Assembly (NCBI RefSeq): GCF_022549675.1
Contig: NZ_JAKZGR010000007.1
Span: 1-64,000, forward strand
Direction of reading: 5' to 3'
Source: Belliella kenyensis
Lineage (GTDB): Bacteria; Bacteroidota; Bacteroidia; Cytophagales; Cyclobacteriaceae
DNA length: 64,000 nt
The position numbers and the translations under genes are program-made. Positions 27,100 to 36,054 of the stretch are shown here, piece after piece. The notes beneath the pieces were generated by a model, which was not told where the DNA came from, searched no databases, and worked only from the letters and a program-made list of their open reading frames with translations. The stretch's first letter is position 1. Every line of letters starts with the position of its first letter.

Positions 27100-27873
27100 T
27101 TATTGAATTACAGACTTTATATACGTATGAATAGACTCTTTTAAATCTACACTATTTTTTACAGTTTTGATAAATGCACTACCTATGATAGCTCCATTGC
27201 TATATTTGGAAGCATTCATGAAAGTCTCTCCATCAGATATTCCAAATCCAATCAATCGTGGGTTCTTTAAATTCATCGATTGTACTCTTTTGAAGTAATT
27301 GATTTGATCTTCTGTGAGACCTGTCTTAGCTCCTGTGATACTATGTGAAGATACCATATAAATAAAGCCTTGTGAATGCTCATCAATCTGTCTGATTCGC
27401 TGCTCACTTGTTTGAGGTGATATCAAAAAGGTATTGCTAAGACCATACTTTTCGAACATCTCCTTGAACTCATCTAAGTACTGCTGCATGGGTAAGTCTG
27501 GCAAAATCAAACCATCTACACCCACTTCTTGGCATTTTTGAAGAAATCTCTCCATACCATATTGGATGATAGGATTAAGGTATCCCATCAACACCACAGG
27601 AATACTAACAGAATTCCTCATATTCTTGATCTGATCAAAAAGCTTATTCAAACTCATCCCATTGGCCAAAGCTATCATATTGCTATCCTGAATCGTAGGC
27701 CCATCGGCAATAGGGTCAGAGTAAGGCACACCAATCTCTATAATATCAGCTCCAGCAGACTCTATAGCCTCCATAGTAGGAATTGTATCTTCTAATCTTG
27801 GGAATCCCGCTGTAAAATATATAGACAGTACTCGCTCTTTTTTATTTTCAAATAATGTTTGTAATCGATTCAT
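27100..27873 (-). CDS. trpA: Tryptophan synthase alpha subunit
   Basis: TrpA cleaves indole-3-glycerol phosphate to indole, which is channelled to TrpB. From ATG 27873 (MNRLQTLFENKK) the protein has 257 residues, the usual length; the frame is open to 27963 but that extension is not TrpA-like. The catalytic Glu and Asp lie in IIEIGVPYSDPIADGPTIQ. Further landmarks are FYMVSSHSITG-like FIYMVSSHSITGAKTG and GFGISDGE. It is unusual in being separated from trpB by about 510 bp containing a heptanucleotide repeat, and it is followed 3 bp later by DAHP synthase. Confidence 0.96.
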   Translation of the reverse strand: MNRLQTLFENKKERVLSIYFTAGFPRLEDTIPTMEAIESAGADIIEIGVPYSDPIADGPTIQDSNMIALANGMSLNKLFDQIKNMRNSVSIPVVLMGYLNPIIQYGMERFLQKCQEVGVDGLILPDLPMQQYLDEFKEMFEKYGLSNTFLISPQTSEQRIRQIDEHSQGFIYMVSSHSITGAKTGLTEDQINYFKRVQSMNLKNPRLIGFGISDGETFMNASKYSNGAIIGSAFIKTVKNSVDLKESIHTYIKSVIQ

Positions 27874-28022
27874 GTGTAATTTTAGATTGTAGATTTTAGA
27901 TGCGGGATACAAGAAATATGACATAAGATTTGAGCGATAAGTTTCTATTACCCAATGATTCAATGGTTTACGGGATAGCTTCTTGTCTCTTCCTTCTTGT
28001 TTCTAATTTTCCTCGACTCTCA

Positions 28023-28377
28023 TCTCTCGTATCACGCCTCTCTGTCTCTTGTCTCTTGTCTCTTGTTTCTTTGTCTCTTGTTTCTTGTCTCTTGCTTCTT
28101 GTCTCTTGTCTCTTGTCTCTTGTCTCTTGTCTCTTGTCTCTTGTCTCTTGTTTCTAATCTTCTCCTCTCTGTCTCTCACTTCTCGCCTCTCGTTTCACGC
28201 CTCTCTGTCTCTCTCGTTTCACGCCTCTCTGTCTCTCTCGCTTCTCGCCTCTCTGTCTCTTGTCTCTTGTCTCTTGTTTCTTGTCTCTTGTTTCTTGTCT
28301 CTTGTTTCTTGTCTCTTGTTTCTTGTCTCTTGTCTCTTGTTTCTTGTCTCTTGTTTCTTGTCTCTTGTTTCTAATCT
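28023..28377. repeat. Heptanucleotide tandem repeat tract between trpB and trpA
   Basis: Two arrays of 7-bp units, TGTCTCT or TGTTTCT on the plus strand, lie at 28041-28155 (16 units with one extra T) and 28254-28372 (17 units). In the second array the two unit types largely alternate, giving a 14-bp period. Between them lies a degenerate stretch with two copies of a motif containing CGTTTCACGCCTCTCTGTCT. Both arrays end in TTGTTTCTAATCTT, and a similar end occurs at 27992. In the trp transcript the arrays contain no U, so they have no stop codons in any frame and little ability to fold. Long frames over this region are repeat artefacts. Confidence 0.9.
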
Positions 28378-28383
28378 TTCACC

Positions 28384-29562
28384 TCAATACCCTCCCCACT
28401 TGATATAAGTATCCAAGTCCTTATCTCCCCTTCCAGATAAATTGATGACGATGACATCGTCTTTCTTGTACTCGATCATGTTGAGGGCATGGATAGCGTG
28501 AGAAGTTTCTATGGCAGGAATGATTCCTTCCATTCTACTCAACTCTATACCAGCTTTCATGGCATCTTCATCTTCTACTGCAACAAATTCAGCCCTGCCA
28601 ATATCAAATAGGTGCGCATGTACTGGTCCTATACCTGGATAATCCAAACCAGCGGATATAGAGTGTGGCTCCACTACTTGTCCGTCTTCAGTCTGCATCA
28701 AAATCGTTTTGCTACCATGAAGAATACCTGCTGTTCCAAGAACTGTAGTAGCGGCAGATTTGCCCGAATGGATTCCCAATCCAGCAGCTTCAGCTGCGAC
28801 AAGTCTTACTTCTGGTGTATTGTAATAGTGATAAAATGCACCAGCAGCATTACTTCCTCCTCCGACACATGCTATGACAATGTCTGGGTTTTGTCTACCT
28901 TCTTTTTCTAGAAGCTGACTTTTTATTTCTTCCGAAATCACTGATTGGAATCTAGCAACCATTTCAGGGTATGGGTGCGGTCCTACCACAGATCCTATGA
29001 TATAATGCGTATCGACTGGATTACTGATCCATTGCCTCATAGCTTCATTTGTAGCATCCTTGAGTGTCTGACTACCAGAAGTTGCTGGGATCACTTTTGC
29101 TCCCAAAATCTTCATGCGCTCCACATTTGGTCTCTGCCTTTGTATATCTAGGGCACCCATATACACAGTGCATTCTAGTCCCATCAAAGCACAAACCGTG
29201 GCGGTCGCCACACCGTGTTGCCCTGCACCAGTTTCAGCTATGATACGTTTTTTCCCAAGTCTCTTTGCTAGAATTATCTGACCAACAGTATTGTTGACCT
29301 TATGAGCTCCTGTATGACATAGATCTTCTCTCTTAAAGTAAATCTTTGCTCCATACTTTTCTGACATTCGCTTTGCAAAATAAAGCGGAGTTGGTCTACC
29401 GACGTAGTCTCTTAGTAGAGACTGAAATTCAGCCTGAAACTCTTCCGAAGCCATGATTTGCTCATAGCTATCTTTCAATTCCTCAATGTTTGGGTGAAGC
29501 ATCTCAGGGATATAGGCACCGCCAAATTTCCCATAAAAACCCTTTTCATCAACTTTTATCAT
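28384..29562 (-). CDS. trpB: Tryptophan synthase beta subunit
   Basis: TrpB joins indole and serine to make tryptophan using pyridoxal phosphate. The 392 residues match TrpB1. The cofactor lysine is in HTGAHKVNN, the phosphate-binding loop in [10 protein letters not shown], and the catalytic Glu in AETGAGQHG. It follows trpF by 26 bp on the minus strand. Downstream, the operon passes through the heptamer repeat tract before trpA, an unusual separation of the two subunits of one complex. Confidence 0.97.
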   Translation of the reverse strand: MIKVDEKGFYGKFGGAYIPEMLHPNIEELKDSYEQIMASEEFQAEFQSLLRDYVGRPTPLYFAKRMSEKYGAKIYFKREDLCHTGAHKVNNTVGQIILAKRLGKKRIIAETGAGQHGVATATVCALMGLECTVYMGALDIQRQRPNVERMKILGAKVIPATSGSQTLKDATNEAMRQWISNPVDTHYIIGSVVGPHPYPEMVARFQSVISEEIKSQLLEKEGRQNPDIVIACVGGGSNAAGAFYHYYNTPEVRLVAAEAAGLGIHSGKSAATTVLGTAGILHGSKTILMQTEDGQVVEPHSISAGLDYPGIGPVHAHLFDIGRAEFVAVEDEDAMKAGIELSRMEGIIPAIETSHAIHALNMIEYKKDDVIVINLSGRGDKDLDTYIKWGGY

Positions 29563-29588
29563 TATGATATATTTTTTGATTCTAACTT

Positions 29589-30215
29589 CTAATTTGAAAT
29601 CCTTGATTTCAACTCGTATACTTTTTCAATGTCCTTTAAGGCTGGAGAGACTTCGTATTTTGAATTGATGTCCAAGCCTACCATTTGAGGAATCTGGCTG
29701 TGCAATTCCAGTAGTCTTTCCATGTGTGTATTATCCAAACCTCCACTGAGTAAAAAGGGTTTTGTAAAAGGGTATTCCTTAAGCAAATTCCAATCAAATG
29801 TCTTTCCGCTGCCTCCATGAGCCGTCGTGAAAGTATCAAACAGAAAGTAATCTACATTAGAAACATAATCTTCCATTTTACTCCAATCCAATTGTTGTTT
29901 CACTGAGAAAACTTTGAAAACCTCTACACCTGTTTCCTCTTTGATTTGTTTCACGAAATCTACCGTCTCGCCTCCATGAAGCTGAACAGTAGACAGTCCA
30001 AAAGACTTTATTCTGCTTTTTATTTCTGCAAAATTGGAATCAACAAACACTCCTACTTTCCTTACCTGTATTTGAGATATGGACTCAGCTAACTCCTCAG
30101 GTACATACCGTGAGGACTTAGGATAGAAAATCAATCCCATCCAATCTGGATAAACTTTTGTGACCAAATCCTGAATGTTGTTCAGGTGACGCATTCCACA
30201 GACTTTTAACTTCAT
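29589..30215 (-). CDS. trpF: Phosphoribosylanthranilate isomerase
   Basis: TrpF converts phosphoribosylanthranilate to the carboxyphenylamino-deoxyribulose phosphate. The 208 residues have the catalytic Cys in [11 protein letters not shown] near the start, the catalytic Asp in LFDTF, and the phosphate-binding segments [14 protein letters not shown] and GLDINSKYE. It overlaps trpC by 4 bp (ATGA-type junction), so translation is probably coupled. Confidence 0.97.
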   Translation of the reverse strand: MKLKVCGMRHLNNIQDLVTKVYPDWMGLIFYPKSSRYVPEELAESISQIQVRKVGVFVDSNFAEIKSRIKSFGLSTVQLHGGETVDFVKQIKEETGVEVFKVFSVKQQLDWSKMEDYVSNVDYFLFDTFTTAHGGSGKTFDWNLLKEYPFTKPFLLSGGLDNTHMERLLELHSQIPQMVGLDINSKYEVSPALKDIEKVYELKSRISN

Positions 30216-31033
30216 TTTTCTTGAATATAGCCCTCTGCCAACAGTGCCTTATGGTAAGCTTTCATGAAATTATAAGCAGCTTGATGCGGCCTACTAGATT
30301 TCATAAAATTCTCTCCAATCAAAAACCCCGAATACCCAGCTTTTTTTAATTCCACGAGTGTTTCTGGTTTTGAAAGTCCACTTTCAGAAATTTTTACAAA
30401 TTGATCCGGAATATTATTTACCAAATCAAAGGATGTATCAACAGAAACTTCGAAAGTTTTCAAGCTACGGTTATTTACCCCGACCAGGTCTAAGGCATCA
30501 TTGAGTGAGGCCTGAAGCTCGTCAGCATCGTGCACTTCCATCAGCACTTCCAGACCAAGGGACTTGGCAAAATTTGCTAATTCTTCCAACCTTTTTGGCG
30601 CTAAAGCTGCCGCAATCAAAAGGATACAATCTGCACCTATTGACTTTGCCTCTATGATTTGATACTCTTCTATTATGAAATCCTTTCTAAGTATGGGACA
30701 GAAATTAAATTTTCTGGCTTGGATTAGATCTTCATTATTTCCTCCAAAAAACTGCTGATCTGTCAAGATTGACAAGGCTGAGGCTCCAGCTTGCATATAT
30801 CCTATGCTGGTTGCCTCAACTTTTGCACTGGCATTGATCACACCTTTGGAGGGTGATTTCCTTTTGAACTCAGCAATGATACCTGTTCTATCAGGATCAG
30901 CTACATAAGACTTCATGGAAACGACTTCTGACTGGAAAAAAATGCTTTTCTCTAGAAGTTTCACAGGAATAAGACTGCTTTTCTCTGCGACCTCTTGTTT
31001 TTTATGTGCAATGATTTTATCTAAAATATTCAT
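30212..31033 (-). CDS. trpC: Indole-3-glycerol phosphate synthase
   Basis: TrpC closes the indole ring to give indole-3-glycerol phosphate. The 273 residues show the family motifs: IIAEFKRKSPSKG with catalytic Glu and Lys, LTDQQFFGG, LRKDFIIEEYQI, LVGVNNRSLKTF and SESGLS. It is a separate protein here, not fused to TrpF as in enterobacteria. It lies 12 bp after trpD and overlaps trpF by 4 bp. Confidence 0.97.
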   Translation of the reverse strand: MNILDKIIAHKKQEVAEKSSLIPVKLLEKSIFFQSEVVSMKSYVADPDRTGIIAEFKRKSPSKGVINASAKVEATSIGYMQAGASALSILTDQQFFGGNNEDLIQARKFNFCPILRKDFIIEEYQIIEAKSIGADCILLIAAALAPKRLEELANFAKSLGLEVLMEVHDADELQASLNDALDLVGVNNRSLKTFEVSVDTSFDLVNNIPDQFVKISESGLSKPETLVELKKAGYSGFLIGENFMKSSRPHQAAYNFMKAYHKALLAEGYIQEK

Positions 31034-31045
31034 TGATTTTTGAAT

Positions 31046-32056
31046 TTATGCAAGTGAAATGATTTTTTTTGGCTTTACCAAAGCGTTGAATTTTTGAAGT
31101 GCAGAACCACCCAATAATGAATCTTTGGCTTTTTCTACAGCATCCTGAAAGCTTAGCTCTGGCAATGCGGTGTGTAATGCTGCTGCTGCATTGGCTATGA
31201 CAACTGCATTTTGCTCTTTGGAGCCTTTACCTTTTAAAATTTGATCAAAAATTTTGGCAGACTCCTCGATGCTATCTCCACCTTTGATTTGTGTGGCATC
31301 TATTATAGGAAGGCCAATAGCTTCGGGACTGTAAAGCTTCTCCCCTAGTTGGCTGATTAGTTTGAAATCGCCAGTCAAGGAAATTTCATCATATCCGTCA
31401 ATGGCATGAAGAATACTAAATTGACCTTCTTGATTTTGGTACAAATAGGCATACAATCTAGCAAGCTCCAAACTAAATACGCCTACAAGTTGCTTTTTGG
31501 GAAAACTTGGGTTAACCATTGGGCCAAGCATATTAAAAAACGTTTTGACTCCTAGTTCTCTTCTAATCGGTCCCACATGCTTCATTGCTGGATGAAACAA
31601 TGGCGCATGCAGAAAACAAATTCCTGCTTCATCCAAACTTTTCTTGATTTTCCCTAGATCATTGGTAAACTCATAACCAAAACTCTGGAGCAAATTGGAT
31701 GATCCACAAATGGAAGAAACACCAGTATTTCCATGTTTGGCCACATTTTGACCTGCACCAGCAACTATAAAAGAGGCCAAAGTAGATATATTAAAAGTAT
31801 CCTTACCATCCCCTCCTGTACCACACAGATCCATAGCATCATATTCAGCAATTTCGACTGGTATACACTGCTCGAGCATGGCTTCTCTGAAGCCACCTAA
31901 CTCTTCTACTGTGACAGACCTCATCATATACACCGTCAGAAATGCTGCGATTTGGCTTTGGTTATATTCTCCAGAAGTGATTTTAACTAATACTTCTTTG
32001 GCTTGATCTTTCCCTAACGTGCGATGCTCTATCAAATGGTTCAGTACTTCTTTCAT
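31046..32056 (-). CDS. trpD: Anthranilate phosphoribosyltransferase
   Basis: TrpD transfers phosphoribose to anthranilate. The 336 residues carry the PRPP-binding motif CGTGGDGKDTFNIST, the KHGNTGVSSICGSSNLL segment, and the anthranilate-binding arginine in HVGPIRRELG. There is no fused glutaminase; TrpG is separate, 202 bp upstream. That gap (32057-32258) shows no recognisable feature. Confidence 0.97.
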   Translation of the reverse strand: MKEVLNHLIEHRTLGKDQAKEVLVKITSGEYNQSQIAAFLTVYMMRSVTVEELGGFREAMLEQCIPVEIAEYDAMDLCGTGGDGKDTFNISTLASFIVAGAGQNVAKHGNTGVSSICGSSNLLQSFGYEFTNDLGKIKKSLDEAGICFLHAPLFHPAMKHVGPIRRELGVKTFFNMLGPMVNPSFPKKQLVGVFSLELARLYAYLYQNQEGQFSILHAIDGYDEISLTGDFKLISQLGEKLYSPEAIGLPIIDATQIKGGDSIEESAKIFDQILKGKGSKEQNAVVIANAAAALHTALPELSFQDAVEKAKDSLLGGSALQKFNALVKPKKIISLA

Positions 32057-32258
32057 GGTTTAAATGGTGATTTTAATATGCTTGCTTTAGTGTATTTGAC
32101 AAATTCAAAGATAATGAAGTGATCTAATTCAATAGTTGTATATGTCTAATTATTACGTTCTATCTCATCACTTACCTAATGAGCTGACCATTTGATGTTG
32201 GGTCTAAATAACAATAATTTTCGACAAATGATTTCAAGCTTTTGATCGAGGATCAAAT

Positions 32259-32816
32259 TTAAGAAAGCCAATTCCTCATCAATTCTACCCCATGTTCTGT
32301 GAGTACAGATTCAGGGTGAAACTGCAGACCACGTACTTTTAAAGATTTATGCTTCACTGCCATAATTTGACCATCTGGAGTACGTGCAGTCACTTCCAAA
32401 TCTGGGCTCAAGGTTTGCTCATTAATCACCCAAGAGTGGTAACGACCGATTTTGAAGCACTCAGGCAGTCCTCGAAAAAGAAGATCTTCTTTTACCGTAA
32501 CTTCAGAAGCTAAGCCATGCACCACCTCTGACAAGTTAGTCAACGAGGATCCAAATGCCTCACCTATAGCTTGATGACCTAGACATATTCCTAGGATATC
32601 TTTAGTGTCTGCATATTTCTTGATCAGTTCTGGCATAATCCCTGCTTCAGATGGTACTCCTGGACCAGGAGAAAGCAGAATCTTATCGTACTGAGCCACA
32701 TCTTCAAGACTGATTTTATCATTTCTATAAATATCCATTTCATATCCCAATGTTTTGATGATATACACCAAATTGTAGGTAAAGGAATCGTAATTATCAA
32801 GGACAAGTATTTTCAT
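32259..32816 (-). CDS. trpG: Anthranilate synthase glutamine amidotransferase component
   Basis: TrpG supplies ammonia from glutamine to TrpE. The 185 residues show the class I glutaminase triad: nucleophile Cys in GICLGHQAIG, and the His and Glu in LQFHPESVLTEHG. The N-terminus ILVLDNYDSFTYNL is typical. It is separated from trpE by 250 bp and from trpD by 202 bp, larger gaps than elsewhere in the operon. In the gaps I see no terminator or promoter with confidence. It may also serve aminodeoxychorismate synthase, as dual-use TrpG/PabA proteins do elsewhere. Confidence 0.96.
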   Translation of the reverse strand: MKILVLDNYDSFTYNLVYIIKTLGYEMDIYRNDKISLEDVAQYDKILLSPGPGVPSEAGIMPELIKKYADTKDILGICLGHQAIGEAFGSSLTNLSEVVHGLASEVTVKEDLLFRGLPECFKIGRYHSWVINEQTLSPDLEVTARTPDGQIMAVKHKSLKVRGLQFHPESVLTEHGVELMRNWLS

Positions 32817-33066
32817 AAGAAATTTTAAGGTTGGGCATTTTAAAATTGGAAGATTACTAGGTGTTAAAGTCGGGAAGTATTATGATTATTGAAGTAGAGA
32901 ACTTTTGGCCTTCAAATCTATTCGATTACATTTCTTTTGAGATTGCTATTCTGGGCTATAACCAAACCAAACATACAAACTTTTCAAATCATAACTATTT
33001 CAACTCATTGAATGTCAAAATCTCTACAAATAACTGAATAATGACAAGTCTTTACTTTTTGGTTTT

Positions 33067-34485
33067 CTAGATTTGTTCGGCAGCTTTGAGAGCTACTCTA
33101 AGGGCCTCTAGCTTATTGGATACTTCTTGTAATTCTGATTGTATAGAAGACTTAGCTACTACACCTGCACCAGCTTGAAATCGAAGTTGATTATTTTCAG
33201 AAACAAATGACCTGATCAAAATAGCATGATTAAAGTCGCCTTTGAAGCCTAAGAACCCTATGGCGCCACCGTAGAATTTTCTAGAGGTATTTTCCAAATC
33301 ATCTATCAATTGCATCGCTCTGAACTTTGGAGCACCTGAAAGTGTACCTGCTGGAAAGGTATCTGCTACAAGTTGTAGTGGATTTGCTTGTGGAGGCAAG
33401 ATTCCAGTCACTTTGGATACCAAGTGGATCACATGTGAATAATATTGTATTTCTTTGAATACTTCTACCTCTACTTTGGAAGATGATCTACTGAGGTCAT
33501 TTCTAGCAAGATCGACAAGCATAACGTGTTCAGAGTTTTCCTTTGGATCGTCATACAGCTTCATAGCCAAATTGGCATCCGCTTGATCATTGCCTGTACG
33601 CTTGAAAGTCCCTGCTATAGGATATATTGTGGCTTTGTTATTTTTCACTACAATCTGAGCCTCTGGCGAACTTCCAAATACCTTGAAAGAACCGTAATCA
33701 AAATAAAACAAGTAGGGTGATGGATTAACTGACCTCAAGGCTCTATACACATTGAATTCATCTCCTTTGAACTTCGTGGTGAAATTCCTCGATAGAACTA
33801 TCTGAAACACATCGCCTCTAAAGCAATGTTCTTGTCCTTTTTTTAGAATATCTAAGAATTCTTCATCCGAATAATTTGACTCCTCCTCACCCACTAGTGT
33901 AAATCCATAAGAAGGAATATTTTTGTTTTTCAATAAGGTTTCTATATCATCTAAAATCGGTTGCACTTCACTACCTTCTACAGTATGTTCAATCAAATGC
34001 ATCTCATTTTTGAAATGATCTACTACGATGACGTTTTGATAAACCGCATAGTGCATCATAGGTATAGAAGATTCTTCAGTATTCGAAAGCTTGATATCTT
34101 CAAAACTGGCAACTGTATCATATTGCATGTATCCAAAAAGCCCGTTGGTGATAAATTTATAATCTTGGGTAGATGCATCAAATTTGGATGAAAATGTCCT
34201 CAAACTATCGATTAATTTCTCACTATGACTCAACTGAACTTGAAATGTGCCCTTTCCTGGTAGCTTTTCCGTTATGACATGACCATCATAAGAAAAAGAA
34301 GCCAAGGGATTGAAACATACGTAAGAATAGCTATTTTCCTGTCCATGGTAATCGGAACTCTCCAAAAGTATAGGATTAGCGTACCTGTCTCTAATCTGGA
34401 GATAAATTGATACTGGGGTAATGGTATCAGCTAGAAGTTTCTTATGTCGTGTTTTCAGTTTGATCTGATTCATAGGTGGTTGCAA
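33067..34485 (-). CDS. trpE: Anthranilate synthase component I
   Basis: TrpE makes anthranilate from chorismate. The 472 residues have the chorismate-binding C-terminal domain (FQIVLSRNF, PEAQIVVKNNKATIYPIAGT, DLARNDLSR, GTLSGAPKFRAM, GAIGFLGF). The N-terminal allosteric segment PILLESSDYHG resembles the Trp-binding LLES motif, so feedback inhibition is expected. Translation may start at the Met at 34485 or at 34473; neither has a Shine-Dalgarno sequence. It is the first structural gene after the trp attenuator. Confidence 0.97.
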   Translation of the reverse strand: MQPPMNQIKLKTRHKKLLADTITPVSIYLQIRDRYANPILLESSDYHGQENSYSYVCFNPLASFSYDGHVITEKLPGKGTFQVQLSHSEKLIDSLRTFSSKFDASTQDYKFITNGLFGYMQYDTVASFEDIKLSNTEESSIPMMHYAVYQNVIVVDHFKNEMHLIEHTVEGSEVQPILDDIETLLKNKNIPSYGFTLVGEEESNYSDEEFLDILKKGQEHCFRGDVFQIVLSRNFTTKFKGDEFNVYRALRSVNPSPYLFYFDYGSFKVFGSSPEAQIVVKNNKATIYPIAGTFKRTGNDQADANLAMKLYDDPKENSEHVMLVDLARNDLSRSSSKVEVEVFKEIQYYSHVIHLVSKVTGILPPQANPLQLVADTFPAGTLSGAPKFRAMQLIDDLENTSRKFYGGAIGFLGFKGDFNHAILIRSFVSENNQLRFQAGAGVVAKSSIQSELQEVSNKLEALRVALKAAEQI

Positions 34486-34504
34486 TGTTTTTGAGAATTT
34501 GGAA

Positions 34505-34603
34505 TAAAAAAAGGCTTACCGGGAAAAACCAGCAAGCCTTAATATTTCTTTTTACAAGCGTAGATATTAGACAATAGCAATAGGTTCTTCCCCTAGAAAA
34601 GAA
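34505..34603 (-). promoter_or_regulatory. trp attenuator (Bacteroid-trp-like leader RNA)
   Basis: In the transcript direction three mutually exclusive helices can form. Segment 1 (34596-34603, TTCTTTTC) pairs with GGGGAAGAA to sequester segment 2. Segment 2 (34583-34592, GGGAAGAACC) can instead pair with segment 3 (34521-34530, GGTTTTTCCC), 10 bp with one G-U, as the antiterminator. The terminator hairpin (34511-34540, AAGGCTT/AAGCCTT plus further pairs) uses segment 3 in its loop and upper stem and is followed by seven U. A ribosome stalled on the three Trp codons of the leader peptide would mask segment 1 and favour antitermination, allowing trpE transcription. Confidence 0.88.
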
Positions 34604-34644
34604 TGTAAATGCCACCACCAATATTTTGCTTGAATGAATTTCAT
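34567..34644 (-). CDS. trpL: trp operon leader peptide
   Basis: A 25-codon reading frame starts at ATG 34644 and ends with TAA at 34567. It encodes MKFIQAKYWWWHLHSFLGEE followed by five residues. Three consecutive Trp codons (34612-34620) lie just before attenuator segment 1. This is the classic arrangement for Trp-tRNA-sensing attenuation. The ATG lies about 12 nt after the predicted transcription start. It is too short for ordinary gene finding. Confidence 0.9.
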   Translation of the reverse strand: MKFIQAKYWWWHLHSFLGEEPIAIV

Positions 34645-34660
34645 AATGACTAATATGGCT

Positions 34661-34692
34661 CAAATATAAATACACCAAACGGAATGACAAAA
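34661..34692 (-). promoter_or_regulatory. Predicted trp operon promoter
   Basis: On the minus strand a TTTTG -33 element (34688-34692) and an exact TATATTTG -7 box (34661-34668) are separated by 19 bp, the same spacing as in the SRP RNA promoter in this window. Initiation is expected near 34656, just upstream of the leader peptide. Confidence 0.75.
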
Positions 34693-34699
34693 GTCAAAG

Positions 34700-35310
34700 C
34701 GAAAAAATCAATAGTTTTTTTCCTATACATGAATTATAAAAGGATTTTTGAGACTGAAAAATAGAAAATTTTGAATCTGAGACTACAAATAGTGAAAGTA
34801 AAGCGTATTCGTAACTTCTTATCATTTCATTTGCACTTGATTTTAAGTTTTTTATTCTGACATTTGCTATTCTTTAGTGAAACGTGGATCAATTTATCTC
34901 TTTTATCTTGAAGCCCTTAAAAAGTAAAATGTACTTCTGCAAAGATCCTTTTTACAAAATCATACCAAACCATTTTATGATTTTGCTTTAAATGAATATT
35001 GGATTAGGCCTGAAAAAGTCATCAAGAGAGCTGATCTAGAGGTGATCTTATATTTTATGAATTTCTAATTCCGAAGTCAAAAGGGATAATGATTAAAAGC
35101 AAGAAATGGATATACGGAACTTTGCCAATGACATTACAAAATTCCGATTTATCTAACTTCCGATATAAATTGATATTGGATACTCATGGATATTGACCAT
35201 TAACAACCTGTTGAGCCAATGAATTGACGTTACTGGCAAAAAAGCGTATAATCAGAAAGCAAGATCATTGGGAACAAAAAAAAATACAGTACAATTAAAA
35301 TCAAATATAG
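34700..35310. other. Gap of about 610 bp without recognised features
   Basis: The stretch between the trp promoter and the 75-residue protein gene is AT-rich and broken by stops in all frames. I see no structured RNA, repeat or convincing remnant gene. It may hold long upstream regulatory sequence or degraded coding DNA. Confidence 0.5.
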
Positions 35311-35538
35311 ATGTCAGCAATAGTAAGATATTTTAAAAGAACATTCGATGATTACAAAGTTTTGGTAAAAGTTAACCCTGAGGACTACACTGGAACCGAA
35401 TTGATCATACACCCAGATGGCAAAATAGAAAAGACTGAAATGGAATTTGATGATGAAATTTTTGAGGACTTGGCTGTAGATGAATTTGAGGAATCTGGAG
35501 CCATGGAATTCAACTTATATGTTTCTAATCTCAAATAA
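35311..35538 (+). CDS. Small acidic conserved-type protein
   Basis: A soluble protein of 75 residues, basic and beta-like in the first half (VRYFKRTFDDYKVLVKVNPE) and strongly acidic in the second (MEFDDEIFEDLAVDEFEES). It has no signal peptide, membrane segment or cysteine. I do not recognise the family. The clean frame, ATG start, biased amino-acid composition and following terminator support a real gene. It stands alone between the trp promoter and a convergent lipoprotein gene. Confidence 0.7.
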   Translation: MSAIVRYFKRTFDDYKVLVKVNPEDYTGTELIIHPDGKIEKTEMEFDDEIFEDLAVDEFEESGAMEFNLYVSNLK

Positions 35539-35580
35539 ACTGATCAGCGAACGTTTATATTTCCAGCTGATTCCAATAAA

Positions 35581-35617
35581 AAACCCTTGAAAAGAACAGG
35601 TTTCAATTCAAGGGTTT
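35581..35617. terminator. Bidirectional terminator between convergent small genes
   Basis: AAACCCTTGAA (35581-35591) and TTCAAGGGTTT (35607-35617) make a perfect 11-bp stem. The T-run is strongest on the minus strand (toward 35575), so it mainly ends the lipoprotein transcript, and it also lies 40 bp after the plus-strand gene. Confidence 0.85.
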
Positions 35618-35626
35618 GTATCGTAC

Positions 35627-35917
35627 TTATTCCTGATTACCGACTGGTGGACCTGCCGGCATCCACCCTGGTGTCAATTCTCTCTCTTCTACTTTGATCA
35701 ATGTTCCATTTTCGAATGTAGCCAAAACATAAAACCGATCTCCCCTATCAAGCCTATATACTTTTAATGGGCCTTCCATATTGCTTAGCACTGCAGCTCT
35801 ATTTTGTCTCAAAAACTGACCTTCTGACATACCTTCTCTGAATTCATGTCTAGGTGTGAAAACTGCACATGATCCAAGCAAAAACACTGTAAATACAAAA
35901 ACAATTGATTTTTTCAT
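35627..35917 (-). CDS. Small lipoprotein, BamE/SmpA-like size and pattern
   Basis: A lipoprotein of 96 residues with a lipobox (LLGSC, Cys17). The mature part contains GMSEGQFLRQN followed by a YRLDRGDRFYVLATFENGTL segment, reminiscent of the helix-helix-sheet plan of BamE/SmpA lipoproteins, which bind BamA. Similarity is by pattern only and I would not name it BamE. It is a single gene with its own terminator, and upstream of it lies the SRP RNA gene on the opposite strand. Confidence 0.75.
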   Translation of the reverse strand: MKKSIVFVFTVFLLGSCAVFTPRHEFREGMSEGQFLRQNRAAVLSNMEGPLKVYRLDRGDRFYVLATFENGTLIKVEERELTPGWMPAGPPVGNQE

Positions 35918-36018
35918 AACTTAATATCTTTTGTAGAGAAGCGGCAAAAACTTTGCCACACTTTTTCAAACTGAAATTGAGCTCTTTAGATTTACAAATG
36001 CAATATTCCAATCTTAGC

Positions 36019-36050
36019 TTTTGGAATAGAATAAAATTGACTTACCTTTG
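36019..36050 (+). promoter_or_regulatory. Promoter of the SRP RNA gene
   Basis: TTTTG at 36019-36023 and TACCTTTG at 36043-36050 are separated by 19 bp and match the Bacteroidota -33 and -7 elements. The RNA's closing helix begins at 36055, which calibrates initiation to about 5 nt after the -7 box in this genome. Confidence 0.75.
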
Positions 36051-36054
36051 TGTC

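Noticed and set aside
27930-28408. Three long overlapping plus-strand frames with repeated Leu-Val-Ser-Cys-Leu-Leu-Ser motifs
   Set aside because: They are by-products of the 7-bp repeat, which translates to the same heptapeptide in every frame and lacks stops. They overlap trpB and have no plausible start signals.
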